From assembly GCF_022829465.1 (NCBI RefSeq), contig NZ_JAKSXZ010000092.1, positions 124,001 to 188,000 on the forward strand: a stretch of 64,000 nt of DNA, written 5' to 3'. This document shows positions 34,103-42,413 of the stretch, one piece after another. This DNA is from Methylobacterium sp. J-067. Lineage in GTDB: Bacteria; Pseudomonadota; Alphaproteobacteria; Rhizobiales; Beijerinckiaceae. Under the pieces are notes generated by a model. That model searched no databases. It was given only the letters and a program-made list of their open reading frames with translations, and had not been told where the DNA came from. Made by a program: the position numbers and the translations under genes. Numbering within the stretch: the first letter of the stretch is position 1; each line of letters begins with the position of its first letter.

Positions 34103-35382
34103 GCGGGGTCGGCACGGCCACCATTGCGGACTCAATCGCCATCGATCCGGATTTCTGCGCCGGCCTGTTCGCGCAACTCCTTTCCTTCAGCCGCGACGAG
34201 CCCGGAGTCACCCGGGCCGCCTACGGCGAGGGGGAGGAGCGGGCCCACGCCCTGATGCGCGAGACCGGGGTTTCGCTGGGCCTCACCCCCGAGACCGATG
34301 CCGCCGGCAACCTCTTCCTGACCCTCCCAGGGCGCGACCCGGCGCTGCCGGCCTGGATGGTCGGCTCCCACGTCGACACCGTGCCGCATGGTGGCAACTT
34401 CGACGGGGCGGCCGGGGTGGTCGGCGGTCTAGCGGCCGTTCAGGCCCTGCGCCGATCGGGCCTCGTGCCCGCACGCCCCGTGACGGTGGGCGTGTTCCGG
34501 GCCGAGGAAAGCGTGTGGTTCCCCGCCTCCTATGTCGGGAGCCGGGCCGCCTTCGGCCTGCTGCCGCTCGAGGCCCTCGATTTGCCCCGCACCGATTCCG
34601 GACGGAGCCTGCGCGAGCACATGGCCGCGCTCGGCCTGCGGCCCGATGCGGTGGCACGAGGGGAGGCGCTGCTCGATCCGAAGCGGATCCACGGGTTCGT
34701 GGAGATGCATATCGAGCAAGGGCCGACCCTGGAGGCCGCCGAAATCCCCGTCGCCTTCGTCACGGCGATCAGCGGCAGCGTCCGTTACCGGAAGGCCGCC
34801 TGCTTCGGGCGCTACGGCCATTCCGGCGCCGTCGCGCGATCCGAGCGCAGCGACGCCGTCTTCGCCCTCGCCGACCTGATCGCCGGCCTCGACGGCCTGT
34901 GGGGCAGGTTGGAACAGGAGGGGCTTCCCGCCACACTCACCCTGGGCGAGGTCGCCACCGACCCGGCCCAGCACGCCTTCGCCAAGATCCCGGGGGAGGT
35001 CCGCTTCTGTCTCGACGTGCGCAGCACCGAGCCGGCGGTGATCGCGCGCATCGAGGCGGCCCTGGCCGACCTCGTCGCCGGCATTGAGGTCGCCCGCGGT
35101 GTGCGCTTCGCCCTCGGCGAACGGACGGGCAGCACCCCGGCCCAGATGAGTCCCACACTGATCGAGGCCCTGTCCGGCCATGCCCGTCGGCTCGGGATGC
35201 CGTTCCGGACCATGCCGAGCGGAGCGGGACACGACACCGCGACCCTCGCCGGGCAGGGCGTGCCGAGCACGATGATCTTCGTCCGCAACCAGAATGGCAG
35301 CCACAACCCGCACGAGGCGATGCGGATCGAGGATCTCTGCGCCGCCGCGACCCTGGTCGCCCACCTCGTCGCCTCCGAGTGA
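34099..35382 (+). CDS. M20-family hydrolase, N-carbamoyl-amino-acid/allantoate amidohydrolase type
   Basis: A 427-residue zinc hydrolase of the hydantoinase/carbamoylase group (HyuC/AmaB/AllC class). Metal ligands can be seen: GSHVDTVPHGG, EESVWFP (two Glu), EMHIEQGP and the late GHDTA. The HIEQGP motif is typical of carbamoylases rather than carboxypeptidases. The reaction would be hydrolysis of an N-carbamoyl or ureido amide to a free amino acid. It overlaps the dehydrogenase gene by 4 bp (ATGA) and is followed after 22 bp by pxpA. Confidence 0.85.
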   Translation: MSGVGTATIADSIAIDPDFCAGLFAQLLSFSRDEPGVTRAAYGEGEERAHALMRETGVSLGLTPETDAAGNLFLTLPGRDPALPAWMVGSHVDTVPHGGNFDGAAGVVGGLAAVQALRRSGLVPARPVTVGVFRAEESVWFPASYVGSRAAFGLLPLEALDLPRTDSGRSLREHMAALGLRPDAVARGEALLDPKRIHGFVEMHIEQGPTLEAAEIPVAFVTAISGSVRYRKAACFGRYGHSGAVARSERSDAVFALADLIAGLDGLWGRLEQEGLPATLTLGEVATDPAQHAFAKIPGEVRFCLDVRSTEPAVIARIEAALADLVAGIEVARGVRFALGERTGSTPAQMSPTLIEALSGHARRLGMPFRTMPSGAGHDTATLAGQGVPSTMIFVRNQNGSHNPHEAMRIEDLCAAATLVAHLVASE

Positions 35383-35404
35383 ACCCACGCGAAAGGATGC
35401 ACCG

Positions 35405-36178
35405 ATGATCGTCGATCTGAACTGCGACATGGGCGAGGGCTTCGGCGTCTACCGCCTCGGCGACGACGCGGAGATGCTGGCCCTGGCCACCTCGGCCAAC
35501 ATCGCCTGCGGCTTCCACGCCGGCGATCCGCTGGTGATGCACGAGACGCTACGCCTCGCCGCCGCGAACGGCGTGCAGGCGGGCGCCCATCCAAGCTTCC
35601 TCGATTTGTGGGGGTTCGGCCGGCGGCCGATCCACGGCGAGCGCCCGGCCGACATCGAGAAGGCGGTGCTCTATCAGGTCGGCGCCCTCCTGGCCCTGGC
35701 CCAGGATGCCGGCTGCCCCGTGCGCCACGTGAAGACCCACGGGGCGATGGGCAACATGGCCAACGAGGATGCCGACCTCGCCCTGGCCGTCGCCCGGGCG
35801 ATCCGGACGCTGGACCGGAACCTGATCTTCGTCGTGATGCCCGGTCTCGAAACAGAACGCGCGGGCGAGCGGCTCGGTCTGCCCATCGCCCGCGAGGTCT
35901 ACGCAGACCGGGCCTATGCGGATGATGGCACCCTTGTCTCTCGCAAGCTCCCCGGCGCCGTCCTGCACGAGCCCGAGGCCGTCGCCGAGCGCGTGGCGCA
36001 GATGCTCGATGACGGGGCGATCACCTCCCTGTCCGGGCGGCGCATCCCGACGCGGATCGACACGATCTGCGTCCACGGGGACACGCCCGGCGCCGTCGCC
36101 ATGGCCCGCCGCCTGCGGGACGATGTCGCCGCGAAGGGCATCGCCCTGCGCCCGATGGCTGAGGTGCTCGGTGTCTGA
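35405..36178 (+). CDS. pxpA: 5-oxoprolinase subunit A
   Basis: A 257-residue LamB/YcsF protein with the family start VDLNCDMGEGFG, SANIACGFHAGDP and HVKTHGAMGN motifs. With PxpB and PxpC it forms the prokaryotic ATP-dependent 5-oxoprolinase that opens 5-oxoproline to glutamate, removing a spontaneous metabolic by-product. The ATG at 35,405 follows a GAAAGGA site. Its stop overlaps the GTG of pxpB, so all three subunits are translationally coupled. In this operon it may act on the imported compound or a lactam formed from it. Confidence 0.92.
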   Translation: MIVDLNCDMGEGFGVYRLGDDAEMLALATSANIACGFHAGDPLVMHETLRLAAANGVQAGAHPSFLDLWGFGRRPIHGERPADIEKAVLYQVGALLALAQDAGCPVRHVKTHGAMGNMANEDADLALAVARAIRTLDRNLIFVVMPGLETERAGERLGLPIAREVYADRAYADDGTLVSRKLPGAVLHEPEAVAERVAQMLDDGAITSLSGRRIPTRIDTICVHGDTPGAVAMARRLRDDVAAKGIALRPMAEVLGV

Positions 36179-36905
36179 GCCCGGCTACCGGCTGCTCGAT
36201 TGCGGCGACTGGGCGCTGACGGTTGAGCTCGGCCGCGCGGTCGATCCTGTCGTCAACGCGCAGGTGGTCGCCCTCGACGAGGCGATCCGCAGCGCCGGAC
36301 GGCCCGGCCTGCTGGAGACGGTGCCGACCTATCGCTCGCTCCTCGTCCTTTACGATCCCGACCTACTGCCCCGGGCCGACCTCGCGGCGCTGATCGCCGC
36401 CCACTGGCCGCCTCCGGTCGCGGCGACCGGAGCGATCCGCCGTTGGCGGGTGCCGGTGCTCTACGGCGGCGAGCACGGCGTCGACCTCGCCGACCTCGCG
36501 GCCAAGACCAAGCTGAGCCAGGATGAAGTGATCGCCCTCCATGCGGGCTGCGACTACCGCGTCCACATGATCGGCTTCGCCCCCGGTTTCGCGTATCTCG
36601 GCGGTCTCGATCCCCGCATCCACGCGAGCCGGCGCACGGATCCGCGCCCCACGATCCCGCCGGGCAGCGTATCTATCGGCGGCAACCAGACCGGCGTCTC
36701 GCCGCCCCTCGAACTGCCGAGCGGCTGGCAGCTCATCGGCCGCACGCCCGCACGCTCCTACGACCCGGCGCGGGCCGAGCCGTTCCTGTTCGCGGCCGGG
36801 GATCTGATCCGGTTCGAACCGATCGACCGTGCCGCCTTCGATGATCTCAGCGCGGCGGCTCAGGCCGGGGAACGCGTCGCGACGATGGAGCGGGTCCATG
36901 GCTGA
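36171..36905 (+). CDS. pxpB: 5-oxoprolinase subunit B (KipI-like)
   Basis: A 244-residue allophanate-hydrolase-subunit-1-like protein with the motifs VPVLYGGEHGVDL, IGFAPGFAYLGGLD and TIPPGSVSIGGNQTGV (in parts: FAPGFAYLG, IGGNQTGV). It starts with GTG at 36,171 inside the end of pxpA and ends with an 8-bp overlap with pxpC. It works with PxpA and PxpC in ATP-dependent 5-oxoproline cleavage. Confidence 0.9.
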   Translation: MSEPGYRLLDCGDWALTVELGRAVDPVVNAQVVALDEAIRSAGRPGLLETVPTYRSLLVLYDPDLLPRADLAALIAAHWPPPVAATGAIRRWRVPVLYGGEHGVDLADLAAKTKLSQDEVIALHAGCDYRVHMIGFAPGFAYLGGLDPRIHASRRTDPRPTIPPGSVSIGGNQTGVSPPLELPSGWQLIGRTPARSYDPARAEPFLFAAGDLIRFEPIDRAAFDDLSAAAQAGERVATMERVHG

Positions 36906-37932
36906 CGGCTTGCGGATCGTCGCGCCCGGCGTGGCCACCACCCTTCAGGATGCCGGGAGGCGGGGATACCTGCGCTTCGGCATTTCGGGTTCGGGGGCGA
37001 TGGACCTGGATCTGCTGGCGCTCGCCAACGCCCTGGTCGGCAACCCAGCCGACGCGGCAGGCATCGAGATGGCGATGCTCGGCCCGACCCTGGTCTGCGA
37101 GGCGGAGGTGTGCCGAGTCGCCCTGGCCGGCGCGTCGTTCGCGATGGCCCTGAACGGGCGAGCGGTCGATCCCTACACCGCCTACGACCTGCGCCGCGGC
37201 GACCGGCTCAACCTCGGGGCCCCGAGCCGGGGGCTGCGCGCATGGCTCGCCGTGGCCGGGGGCTTCGCAGTGGCGCCGATGCTCGGCAGCGTCTCGACCC
37301 ATACCCGCACCCGCCTCGGCGGCCTCGACGGCACTCCCCTCGCGGCAGGCGATCTGCTGCCGCTGCGAGCGCCAGAGCCCGTGGGAAGACCCCCGACCCT
37401 GCCTCATGTTCACAGGCCCCGCTTCGGCGGTTCGATCCGGGTGGTGCTTGGCCCCCAGGCCGACAGCTTCACGGAGGAGGGGCTGCGCACCTTTCTGTCC
37501 GCGCCCTACACGCTGACGGCGCGCGCCGACCGGATGGGCTGCCACCTCGACGGGCCCCCGATCGCCCATGCGGATGGCTTCAACATCGTCTCGGATGGGA
37601 TCGTGAACGGCTCGATCCAGGTGCCCGGCCACGGGCGGCCCCTCATCCTGCTCGCCGATCGTCATACCACGGGCGGCTATCCGAAGATCGCGACGGTCGT
37701 CTCCGCCGATTTCAGCCGCCTCGCGCAGGTGCGGCCGGGGGAGACGATCCGGTTCGAGTCCGTCACCGTCGACGAGGCGCAGTCCCTCGCCCAAGACGCG
37801 AAATCTGCACTCACGGTGAGGCTCGCCGCCCTCGTGCCGGCCGGCGGCGGTGATCTCGACAGCGGATTCCTGCTGTCCTGCAACCTCATCGGCGGCGTCG
37901 TCTCGGCGAACCACATTGGATCGGTGGCCTGA
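36898..37932 (+). CDS. pxpC: 5-oxoprolinase subunit C (KipA-like)
   Basis: A 344-residue biotin-dependent-carboxyltransferase-like (allophanate hydrolase subunit 2) protein. It begins GLRIVAPGVATTLQDAGRRGYLRFGIS (key: TLQDAGRRGY) and includes the ADRMGCHLDGPP and SDGIVNGSIQVPGHGRPLIL regions (key: SDGIVNGSIQVP). Last of the pxpABC set. The VOC gene follows after 40 bp. Confidence 0.9.
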   Translation: MADGLRIVAPGVATTLQDAGRRGYLRFGISGSGAMDLDLLALANALVGNPADAAGIEMAMLGPTLVCEAEVCRVALAGASFAMALNGRAVDPYTAYDLRRGDRLNLGAPSRGLRAWLAVAGGFAVAPMLGSVSTHTRTRLGGLDGTPLAAGDLLPLRAPEPVGRPPTLPHVHRPRFGGSIRVVLGPQADSFTEEGLRTFLSAPYTLTARADRMGCHLDGPPIAHADGFNIVSDGIVNGSIQVPGHGRPLILLADRHTTGGYPKIATVVSADFSRLAQVRPGETIRFESVTVDEAQSLAQDAKSALTVRLAALVPAGGGDLDSGFLLSCNLIGGVVSANHIGSVA

Positions 37933-37972
37933 GGCAGGCCGCGTCCATCACGCACAACGGAGAGACCCGACG

Positions 37973-38386
37973 ATGCCGACCCCGTTCCACCTCGCCTACC
38001 ACGTGACCGACCTCGACGCGGCGCGTCGCTTCTACGGCGGCGTCCTCGGATGCCGCGAGGGGCGCAGCACAGAGACCTGGGTGGATTTCGATTTCTTCGG
38101 CCACCAGATCTCGCTGCATCTGGGTGAGCCCTTCGCGACGACCCGGACCGGAAAGGTCGGCCACCACATGGTGATGATGCCCCATCTCGGGGTGGTGCTG
38201 CCCCTCGACGCCTGGGAAGCGCTGGCCGCTCGCGTTGAGGCCGAGGGCATCGCCTTCGACATCCCGCCGGTGGTCCGCTTCCTGGGCCAGCCTGGCGAGC
38301 AGCGGACCATGTTCTTCTTCGACCCAAGCGGGAATCCCATCGAGATCAAAGGCTTCCGAGATCTAGACGGTGTCTTCGAACACTGA
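37973..38386 (+). CDS. VOC-family (glyoxalase/dioxygenase-fold) protein
   Basis: A 137-residue vicinal-oxygen-chelate protein with two beta-alpha-beta-beta-beta halves: PFHLAYHVTDLDAARRFY at the start and FFFDPSGNPIEIKG near the end. The metal-ligand positions (His in YHV, His in FGHQISLH, Glu in NPIEIK) are present, so it could bind a divalent metal and act as lyase, isomerase, dioxygenase or resistance protein. Last gene of the rightward operon after pxpC with a GGAGAG site. Specific role unknown. Confidence 0.85.
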   Translation: MPTPFHLAYHVTDLDAARRFYGGVLGCREGRSTETWVDFDFFGHQISLHLGEPFATTRTGKVGHHMVMMPHLGVVLPLDAWEALAARVEAEGIAFDIPPVVRFLGQPGEQRTMFFFDPSGNPIEIKGFRDLDGVFEH

Positions 38387-38825
38387 AAGGCTTTTGCGGT
38401 TAGGCCCGGCGCCTCAATGCCAGCCGGCTCGTCGCACGGAGCGGTTGAGTCCGTGGAACACGAAGCGTCGAGGCGCTTCTTTGTTGAATGTCAGCTCTTA
38501 GGAGGACCAATGGGAGCACTCGCGTGACTGCAATGGGCGCAAAGCGGAACAGCTGCTTGTCGGTTGAGGCGTCGGTCGTAGCTCGGATAAGTCGAGGCGA
38601 GTGCTCCCAGGATGATCAATCCTTCCGCCGGCCGATCTGAAGCGGCGTCGGCGGCGTTGCGTCTGGTCCCGGGACCGCGAACAGCTCACTCAACGCCACG
38701 CTGAGCGCACCGTGAACGAGCGATGCGCTTCTCCTGCTGCCGCCTGACTGAAATTCCGGGCAACTAATTGCTGTCCGATCGATCGCTCCTGAGCTTCTGT
38801 GACGAAGGCATCTGAGGAGGAGCGT
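38387..38825. repeat. Intergenic region with a 13-bp inverted repeat
   Basis: A 439-bp spacer between the pxp operon and the redox locus. TGGGAGCACTCGC at 38,511-38,523 and its exact complement at 38,597-38,609 frame 73 bp that contain a dispersed-repeat copy (GCAAAGCGGAACAGCTG near 38,539). The right arm shares the 15-mer GAGGCGAGTGCTCCC with 16,698-16,712. The rest (38,610-38,825) holds no gene I can support and probably the promoter of the DUF971 gene. Confidence 0.45.
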
Positions 38826-39197
38826 ATGATAAACCGCGCGATCGAGCTTCCGAGCCCGCCTCCATTCGATCCCGACGCAATCCCCGACACCGCGACCCTC
38901 TCACGCGGCGGAACCGCGCTCAGACTGATTTGGCGCGACGGACTGACCGCGACGCTGCCCGCTGAGCATCTGCGCCTTCGTTGCCGGTGCGCATGGTGCA
39001 CCCGCGATCGGGCTGTGGAACGCTTCCCGGACGCATTCACCGACATCACGGTCACCTGCGTCGAACCCATGGGCGGCTATGCCATCCATATCGCGTTCAC
39101 CGACGGCCATACCCGCGGGATCTTCCCGTGGGCTTACCTGCGCGCCCTCGCGGCTGAGTCCGTCGCCAGCCCGCCAGCCGCGGCGCAGGCCGCCTGA
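38826..39197 (+). CDS. DUF971 / GBBH-like N-terminal domain protein
   Basis: A 123-residue protein containing the DUF971 domain (the N-terminal domain of gamma-butyrobetaine hydroxylase): LRLIWRDGLTATLPAEHLRLRCRCAWC in parts (IWRDG, PAEHLR, CRCAWC) with the CxCxxC-like cysteines, and the closing GYAIHIAFTDGHTRGIFPWAYLR (key: DGHTRGIFPW). Single-domain members often accompany iron-sulfur assembly genes (ApbC/Mrp). The ATG at 38,826 has a strong GAGGAGG site. It precedes the flavoprotein gene by 64 bp and is probably the first gene of the redox operon, which encodes two ferredoxins. Confidence 0.8.
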   Translation: MINRAIELPSPPPFDPDAIPDTATLSRGGTALRLIWRDGLTATLPAEHLRLRCRCAWCTRDRAVERFPDAFTDITVTCVEPMGGYAIHIAFTDGHTRGIFPWAYLRALAAESVASPPAAAQAA

Positions 39198-39261
39198 ATC
39201 CCCGATCCGATTCCTCGGCGAAAGCACAAGCGCCGCCACTCCGTTGACGCGAGACCTTACC

Positions 39262-41013
39262 ATGAGCGCCTTCGAATCCTCGACGAAGACCGAGATCATC
39301 GAGACCGACATCCTGGTGATCGGCGGCGGCACCGGCGGCCCGATGGCCGCCATCAAGGCAAAGGAGTCCGACCCAAAGCTCCGCGTCGTCCTGATGGAAA
39401 AGGCGAACGTCAAGCGCTCGGGCGCGATCAGCATGGGCATGGACGGCCTGAACAACGCCGTCGTGCCGGGCTACGCCACGCCCGAGCAGTACGTGAAGGA
39501 GATCACCGTCGCCAACGACGGCATCGTCAACCAGAAGGCGGTGATGGCCTACGCGCAGGGGTCTTTCCCAATGATCCAGTACCTCGACAAGCTCGGGGTC
39601 AAGTTCGAGAAGGACGGGTCGGGCGAATACAACATGCGCAAGGTCCACCACATGGGGACCTACGTGCTGCCGATGCCCGAGGGGCACAACGTCAAGAAGG
39701 TTCTCTACCGGCAGCTTCGCCGCCTCCAGATCGGCGTGACCAACCGCTACATGGCGACCCGCCTGCTGAAAGGTCCGGACGGGCGCATCGCAGGCGCCAT
39801 CGGGGTCAACACCCGCACCAGCGAATTCTTGGTGGTGAAGGCGAAGGCGGTGATCCTCGCCTGCGGCGCAGCCGGGCGACTCGGCCTGCCGGCCTCGGGC
39901 TACCTTTTCGGCACCTACGAGAATGCGGCGAATTGCGGCGACGGCTACGCGATGGCCTACCATGCCGGCGCACAGCTCGCGAACCTCGAGTGCTACCAGA
40001 TCAACCCGCTGATCAAGGACTATAACGGGCCGTCCTGCGCCTACGTCACCGGCCCGTTCGGCGGATATACGGCCAACAACCGGGGCGAGCGCTTTATCGA
40101 GTGTGACTACTGGTCGGGCCAGATGATGCTCGAGTTCTGGCGTGAGCTGCAGGGTGGCAACGGCCCGGTTTTCCTGAAGATGGACCATCTGCGCGAGGAG
40201 ACGATCTCGGAGATCGAAACCATCCTCCACTCGAACGAGCGGCCCTCACGCGGGCGCTTCCACGAACGGCGCGGCACCAATTATCGCCGCCGGCCAGTCG
40301 AAATGCATATCTCCGAGATCGGCTTCTGCTCCGGCCACTCGGCCTCGGGCGTCTTCGTCGACGAGTATGCTCGCACCACGGTTCCAGGTCTCTACGCCGT
40401 TGGTGACATGGCGAGTGTGCCGCATAACTATATGCTCGGCGCCTTCGTGAACGGCGGCATCGCGGGCGCTGATGCAGCCGCCTACTGCTCGGCCAACACC
40501 CTGGCGGGCCATGAGGAGGCCGATATCACCGCCGAGCGCGAGCGGGTCCTGGCCCCGACCCGGCGCGACGACGGCCTCACGCCTCATGAGATGGAGTTCA
40601 AGACGCGCCGCCTCGTCAACGATTACCTCGAGCCGCCGAAGGTGACGGCCAAGATGGAACTTGGACAGCGCCGCTTCGCCGAGATCCGCGAGGACCTCGA
40701 CCTGCTCTGCGCCCGCGACGCGCACGAGTTGCACCGGGCTCTGGAGATGCAGACGATCCTCGACTGCGCCGACATGGCGGCCGCGGCCTCGCTCTATCGC
40801 ACCGAGAGCCGCTGGGGCTTCTACCACCTGCGCGTCGATCACCCCGAAACCGACGACGCAAACTGGAACTGCCACACCGTCCTGTTCAAGGACGGTCAGG
40901 GCCGGATGGCCCACGCCAAGCGCGCGGTCGACCCGTTCATCGTGCCGGTCGCCCCCGAGGAGATGAGCGCCTACCACCAGCTCCGCATCAAGACGCCGGC
41001 CGCCGCCGAGTAG
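39262..41013 (+). CDS. AprA/FrdA-like flavoprotein oxidoreductase
   Basis: A 583-residue FAD flavoprotein of the fumarate-reductase/succinate-dehydrogenase/adenylylsulfate-reductase group. The FAD-binding motif is ILVIGGGTGGPMAA at ~20; other landmarks are EKANVKRSGA, GAIGVNTRT, GPFGGYTANNRGERF and the late VPGLYAVGDMASVPHN with FVNGGIAGADAA. The combination with a small AprB-like ferredoxin 26 bp downstream matches the AprA side of the family (APS reductase alpha), but AprA is usually longer, and the sulfate-activation or sulfite genes are absent. The substrate is therefore open. It is the centre of a locus with ferredoxins, ferredoxin-NADP reductase and an NrtA/SsuA-type importer; it probably acts on the imported compound. 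Confidence 0.85.
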   Translation: MSAFESSTKTEIIETDILVIGGGTGGPMAAIKAKESDPKLRVVLMEKANVKRSGAISMGMDGLNNAVVPGYATPEQYVKEITVANDGIVNQKAVMAYAQGSFPMIQYLDKLGVKFEKDGSGEYNMRKVHHMGTYVLPMPEGHNVKKVLYRQLRRLQIGVTNRYMATRLLKGPDGRIAGAIGVNTRTSEFLVVKAKAVILACGAAGRLGLPASGYLFGTYENAANCGDGYAMAYHAGAQLANLECYQINPLIKDYNGPSCAYVTGPFGGYTANNRGERFIECDYWSGQMMLEFWRELQGGNGPVFLKMDHLREETISEIETILHSNERPSRGRFHERRGTNYRRRPVEMHISEIGFCSGHSASGVFVDEYARTTVPGLYAVGDMASVPHNYMLGAFVNGGIAGADAAAYCSANTLAGHEEADITAERERVLAPTRRDDGLTPHEMEFKTRRLVNDYLEPPKVTAKMELGQRRFAEIREDLDLLCARDAHELHRALEMQTILDCADMAAAASLYRTESRWGFYHLRVDHPETDDANWNCHTVLFKDGQGRMAHAKRAVDPFIVPVAPEEMSAYHQLRIKTPAAAE

Positions 41014-41039
41014 CCCTCCCAAGAACCGGAGATCGATCC

Positions 41040-41273
41040 ATGCCGATCATCAATCAGGCCAGCAGTGCCGCGGTCGTCATCGACGACGAGAAGTGCATCG
41101 CCGAGAAGGGTTGCCGCGTCTGCGTTGACGTCTGCCCGCTCGACATCCTCGCGATCGATGAGACGCGGCAGAAGGCCTACATGAAGTACGACGAGTGCTG
41201 GTACTGCATGCCGTGCGAGGTCGACTGCCCGACGAACGCAGTCAAGGTCAACATCCCGTACCTGCTGCGCTGA
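41040..41273 (+). CDS. AprB-like 2x[4Fe-4S] ferredoxin
   Basis: A 77-residue ferredoxin with two tetranuclear-cluster motifs: CIAEKGCRVCVDVCP and CWYCMPCEVDCP. The extra spacing in the first motif and the KYDECWYC..CP..AV..NIPYLLR ending are typical of the beta subunit of adenylylsulfate reductase. It would shuttle electrons to or from the flavoprotein encoded just upstream. Spacing of 26 bp with a CCGGAG site indicates co-translation. Confidence 0.92.
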   Translation: MPIINQASSAAVVIDDEKCIAEKGCRVCVDVCPLDILAIDETRQKAYMKYDECWYCMPCEVDCPTNAVKVNIPYLLR

Positions 41274-41281
41274 GGCCGACC

Positions 41282-42247
41282 ATGAGCCCCGTATTCGATT
41301 CCTTCGACGACGACCTCGATGACGTGGCCGAGCGCTGCGCCAGCGCCGATGCGGTCGTCCGGCGCGTCGCGATGATGGAGCTCGCCGAGGCTGTCGGCCC
41401 CGAGGCGAAGGTCCTGCTTCTGAAGGGTCTCGGCGACCCGGACGCCACCGTTCGTGCAGCCGCCGCCAGGGCCCTGGACGAGCACGACGGCGCGGACGTC
41501 GTCGAGGGCCTGGTGCGCTCCCTGGAGGACGCCGACGAGGCCGTGCGGCGCACCGCCGCCGACACCCTCGCCGAGAAGAAGGAGCCGACCTGCGGTCCGC
41601 TGCTGATCGAGCGCGCCGAGCACGCTGACCCCTTCGTGCAGGCGTCCGCCCTGCGGGCGCTGCGCGAGCTCGTCCTGCCGGACGCCCTGTCGGCCGCATT
41701 GAAGGCGCTCCAGAGTTCGGCGCCTGAGGTTCGCCGCGAGGGCCTCGGCGTCATCGGCTATCTCAAGGCCGAGGAAGCGCTGCCTGCGCTGATCGCCACC
41801 GCAGGCGATCCCGACCCGACCGTCCGGCGCGCGACGATGGCGGCGCTGGTTTTCCTGCGACACGGCGGCCCGGGCGTCTCCACGTTGATCGCTGGCTTGT
41901 CTGACGACAACTGGCAGGTGCGCGAGGAGGCAGCAGTCTCGTGCGCCAAGATCCGGCTGCCCGAGGCGACGCCCCCCCTGATCACGGCGATGGACGATCC
42001 CGTCTGGCAGGTCCGTATCAAGGCTGCCAACGCTCTAGGCCGGATCAAAGCCTCGGCTGCGGTTGAAGTCCTGGGGCGCGCACTGACTTCGGAGGTGAGT
42101 AACCTGCGCAAGGAGTCCGCCGCGGCCCTCGGCGAGATCGCCGACCCACGCGGTCTCGCTGCCCTTGAGGCGTCCTCCAACGATCCAGATCCCGACGTCC
42201 GCAAGCTCATCCAATGGGCCATCGGGCGCTGCCAGGGACGCCCCTGA
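41282..42247 (+). CDS. HEAT-repeat protein
   Basis: A 321-residue protein made almost wholly of PBS-lyase/EZ-type HEAT repeats, about nine to ten units of ~31 residues with the recurring pattern D-P-D-x-x-V-R-x-x-A-A-x-A-L (for example GDPDATVRAAAARAL, DDPVWQVRIKAANAL). HEAT proteins of this type act as scaffolds or as chaperones for cofactor-containing enzymes. It starts 8 bp after the ferredoxin stop. Its fixed place next to a flavoprotein-ferredoxin pair suggests an assembly or scaffolding role for that enzyme; this is inference. Confidence 0.88.
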   Translation: MSPVFDSFDDDLDDVAERCASADAVVRRVAMMELAEAVGPEAKVLLLKGLGDPDATVRAAAARALDEHDGADVVEGLVRSLEDADEAVRRTAADTLAEKKEPTCGPLLIERAEHADPFVQASALRALRELVLPDALSAALKALQSSAPEVRREGLGVIGYLKAEEALPALIATAGDPDPTVRRATMAALVFLRHGGPGVSTLIAGLSDDNWQVREEAAVSCAKIRLPEATPPLITAMDDPVWQVRIKAANALGRIKASAAVEVLGRALTSEVSNLRKESAAALGEIADPRGLAALEASSNDPDPDVRKLIQWAIGRCQGRP

Positions 42248-42271
42248 CCAATCCAACCGACGACGTTTAAT

Positions 42272-42303
42272 GCGGCGTCCCTCTCCTTCGGGTGGGGCGC
42301 CGC
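42272..42303 (+). terminator. Strong hairpin after the HEAT-repeat gene
   Basis: GCGGCG at 42,272 and CGCCGC ending at 42,303 form a six-pair base, continued by C-G pairs to a TTCG tetraloop. There is no U-run after it, so it may serve mRNA processing or attenuation rather than classical termination. It lies between the HEAT gene and the Crp gene. Confidence 0.35.
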
Positions 42304-42413
42304 AGGGCGTTCACGGACGGCTCGCCGACAGCGGGACGCCGCATGCGGTCAGGGATAGTTTAGAGCTGGTACAGGGTTTGCGGCGACATCCCTGCAAGAC
42401 GCAGGAGATGGCA

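Noticed and set aside
32891..34135. 414-codon minus-strand open frame
   Set aside because: It is antisense to the 2-hydroxyacid dehydrogenase; no recognisable domain.
38640..38790. Minus-strand remnant resembling an alcohol-dehydrogenase C-terminus
   Set aside because: Only a few residues (AAAGEAHR) match and the frame is broken; too weak to call.
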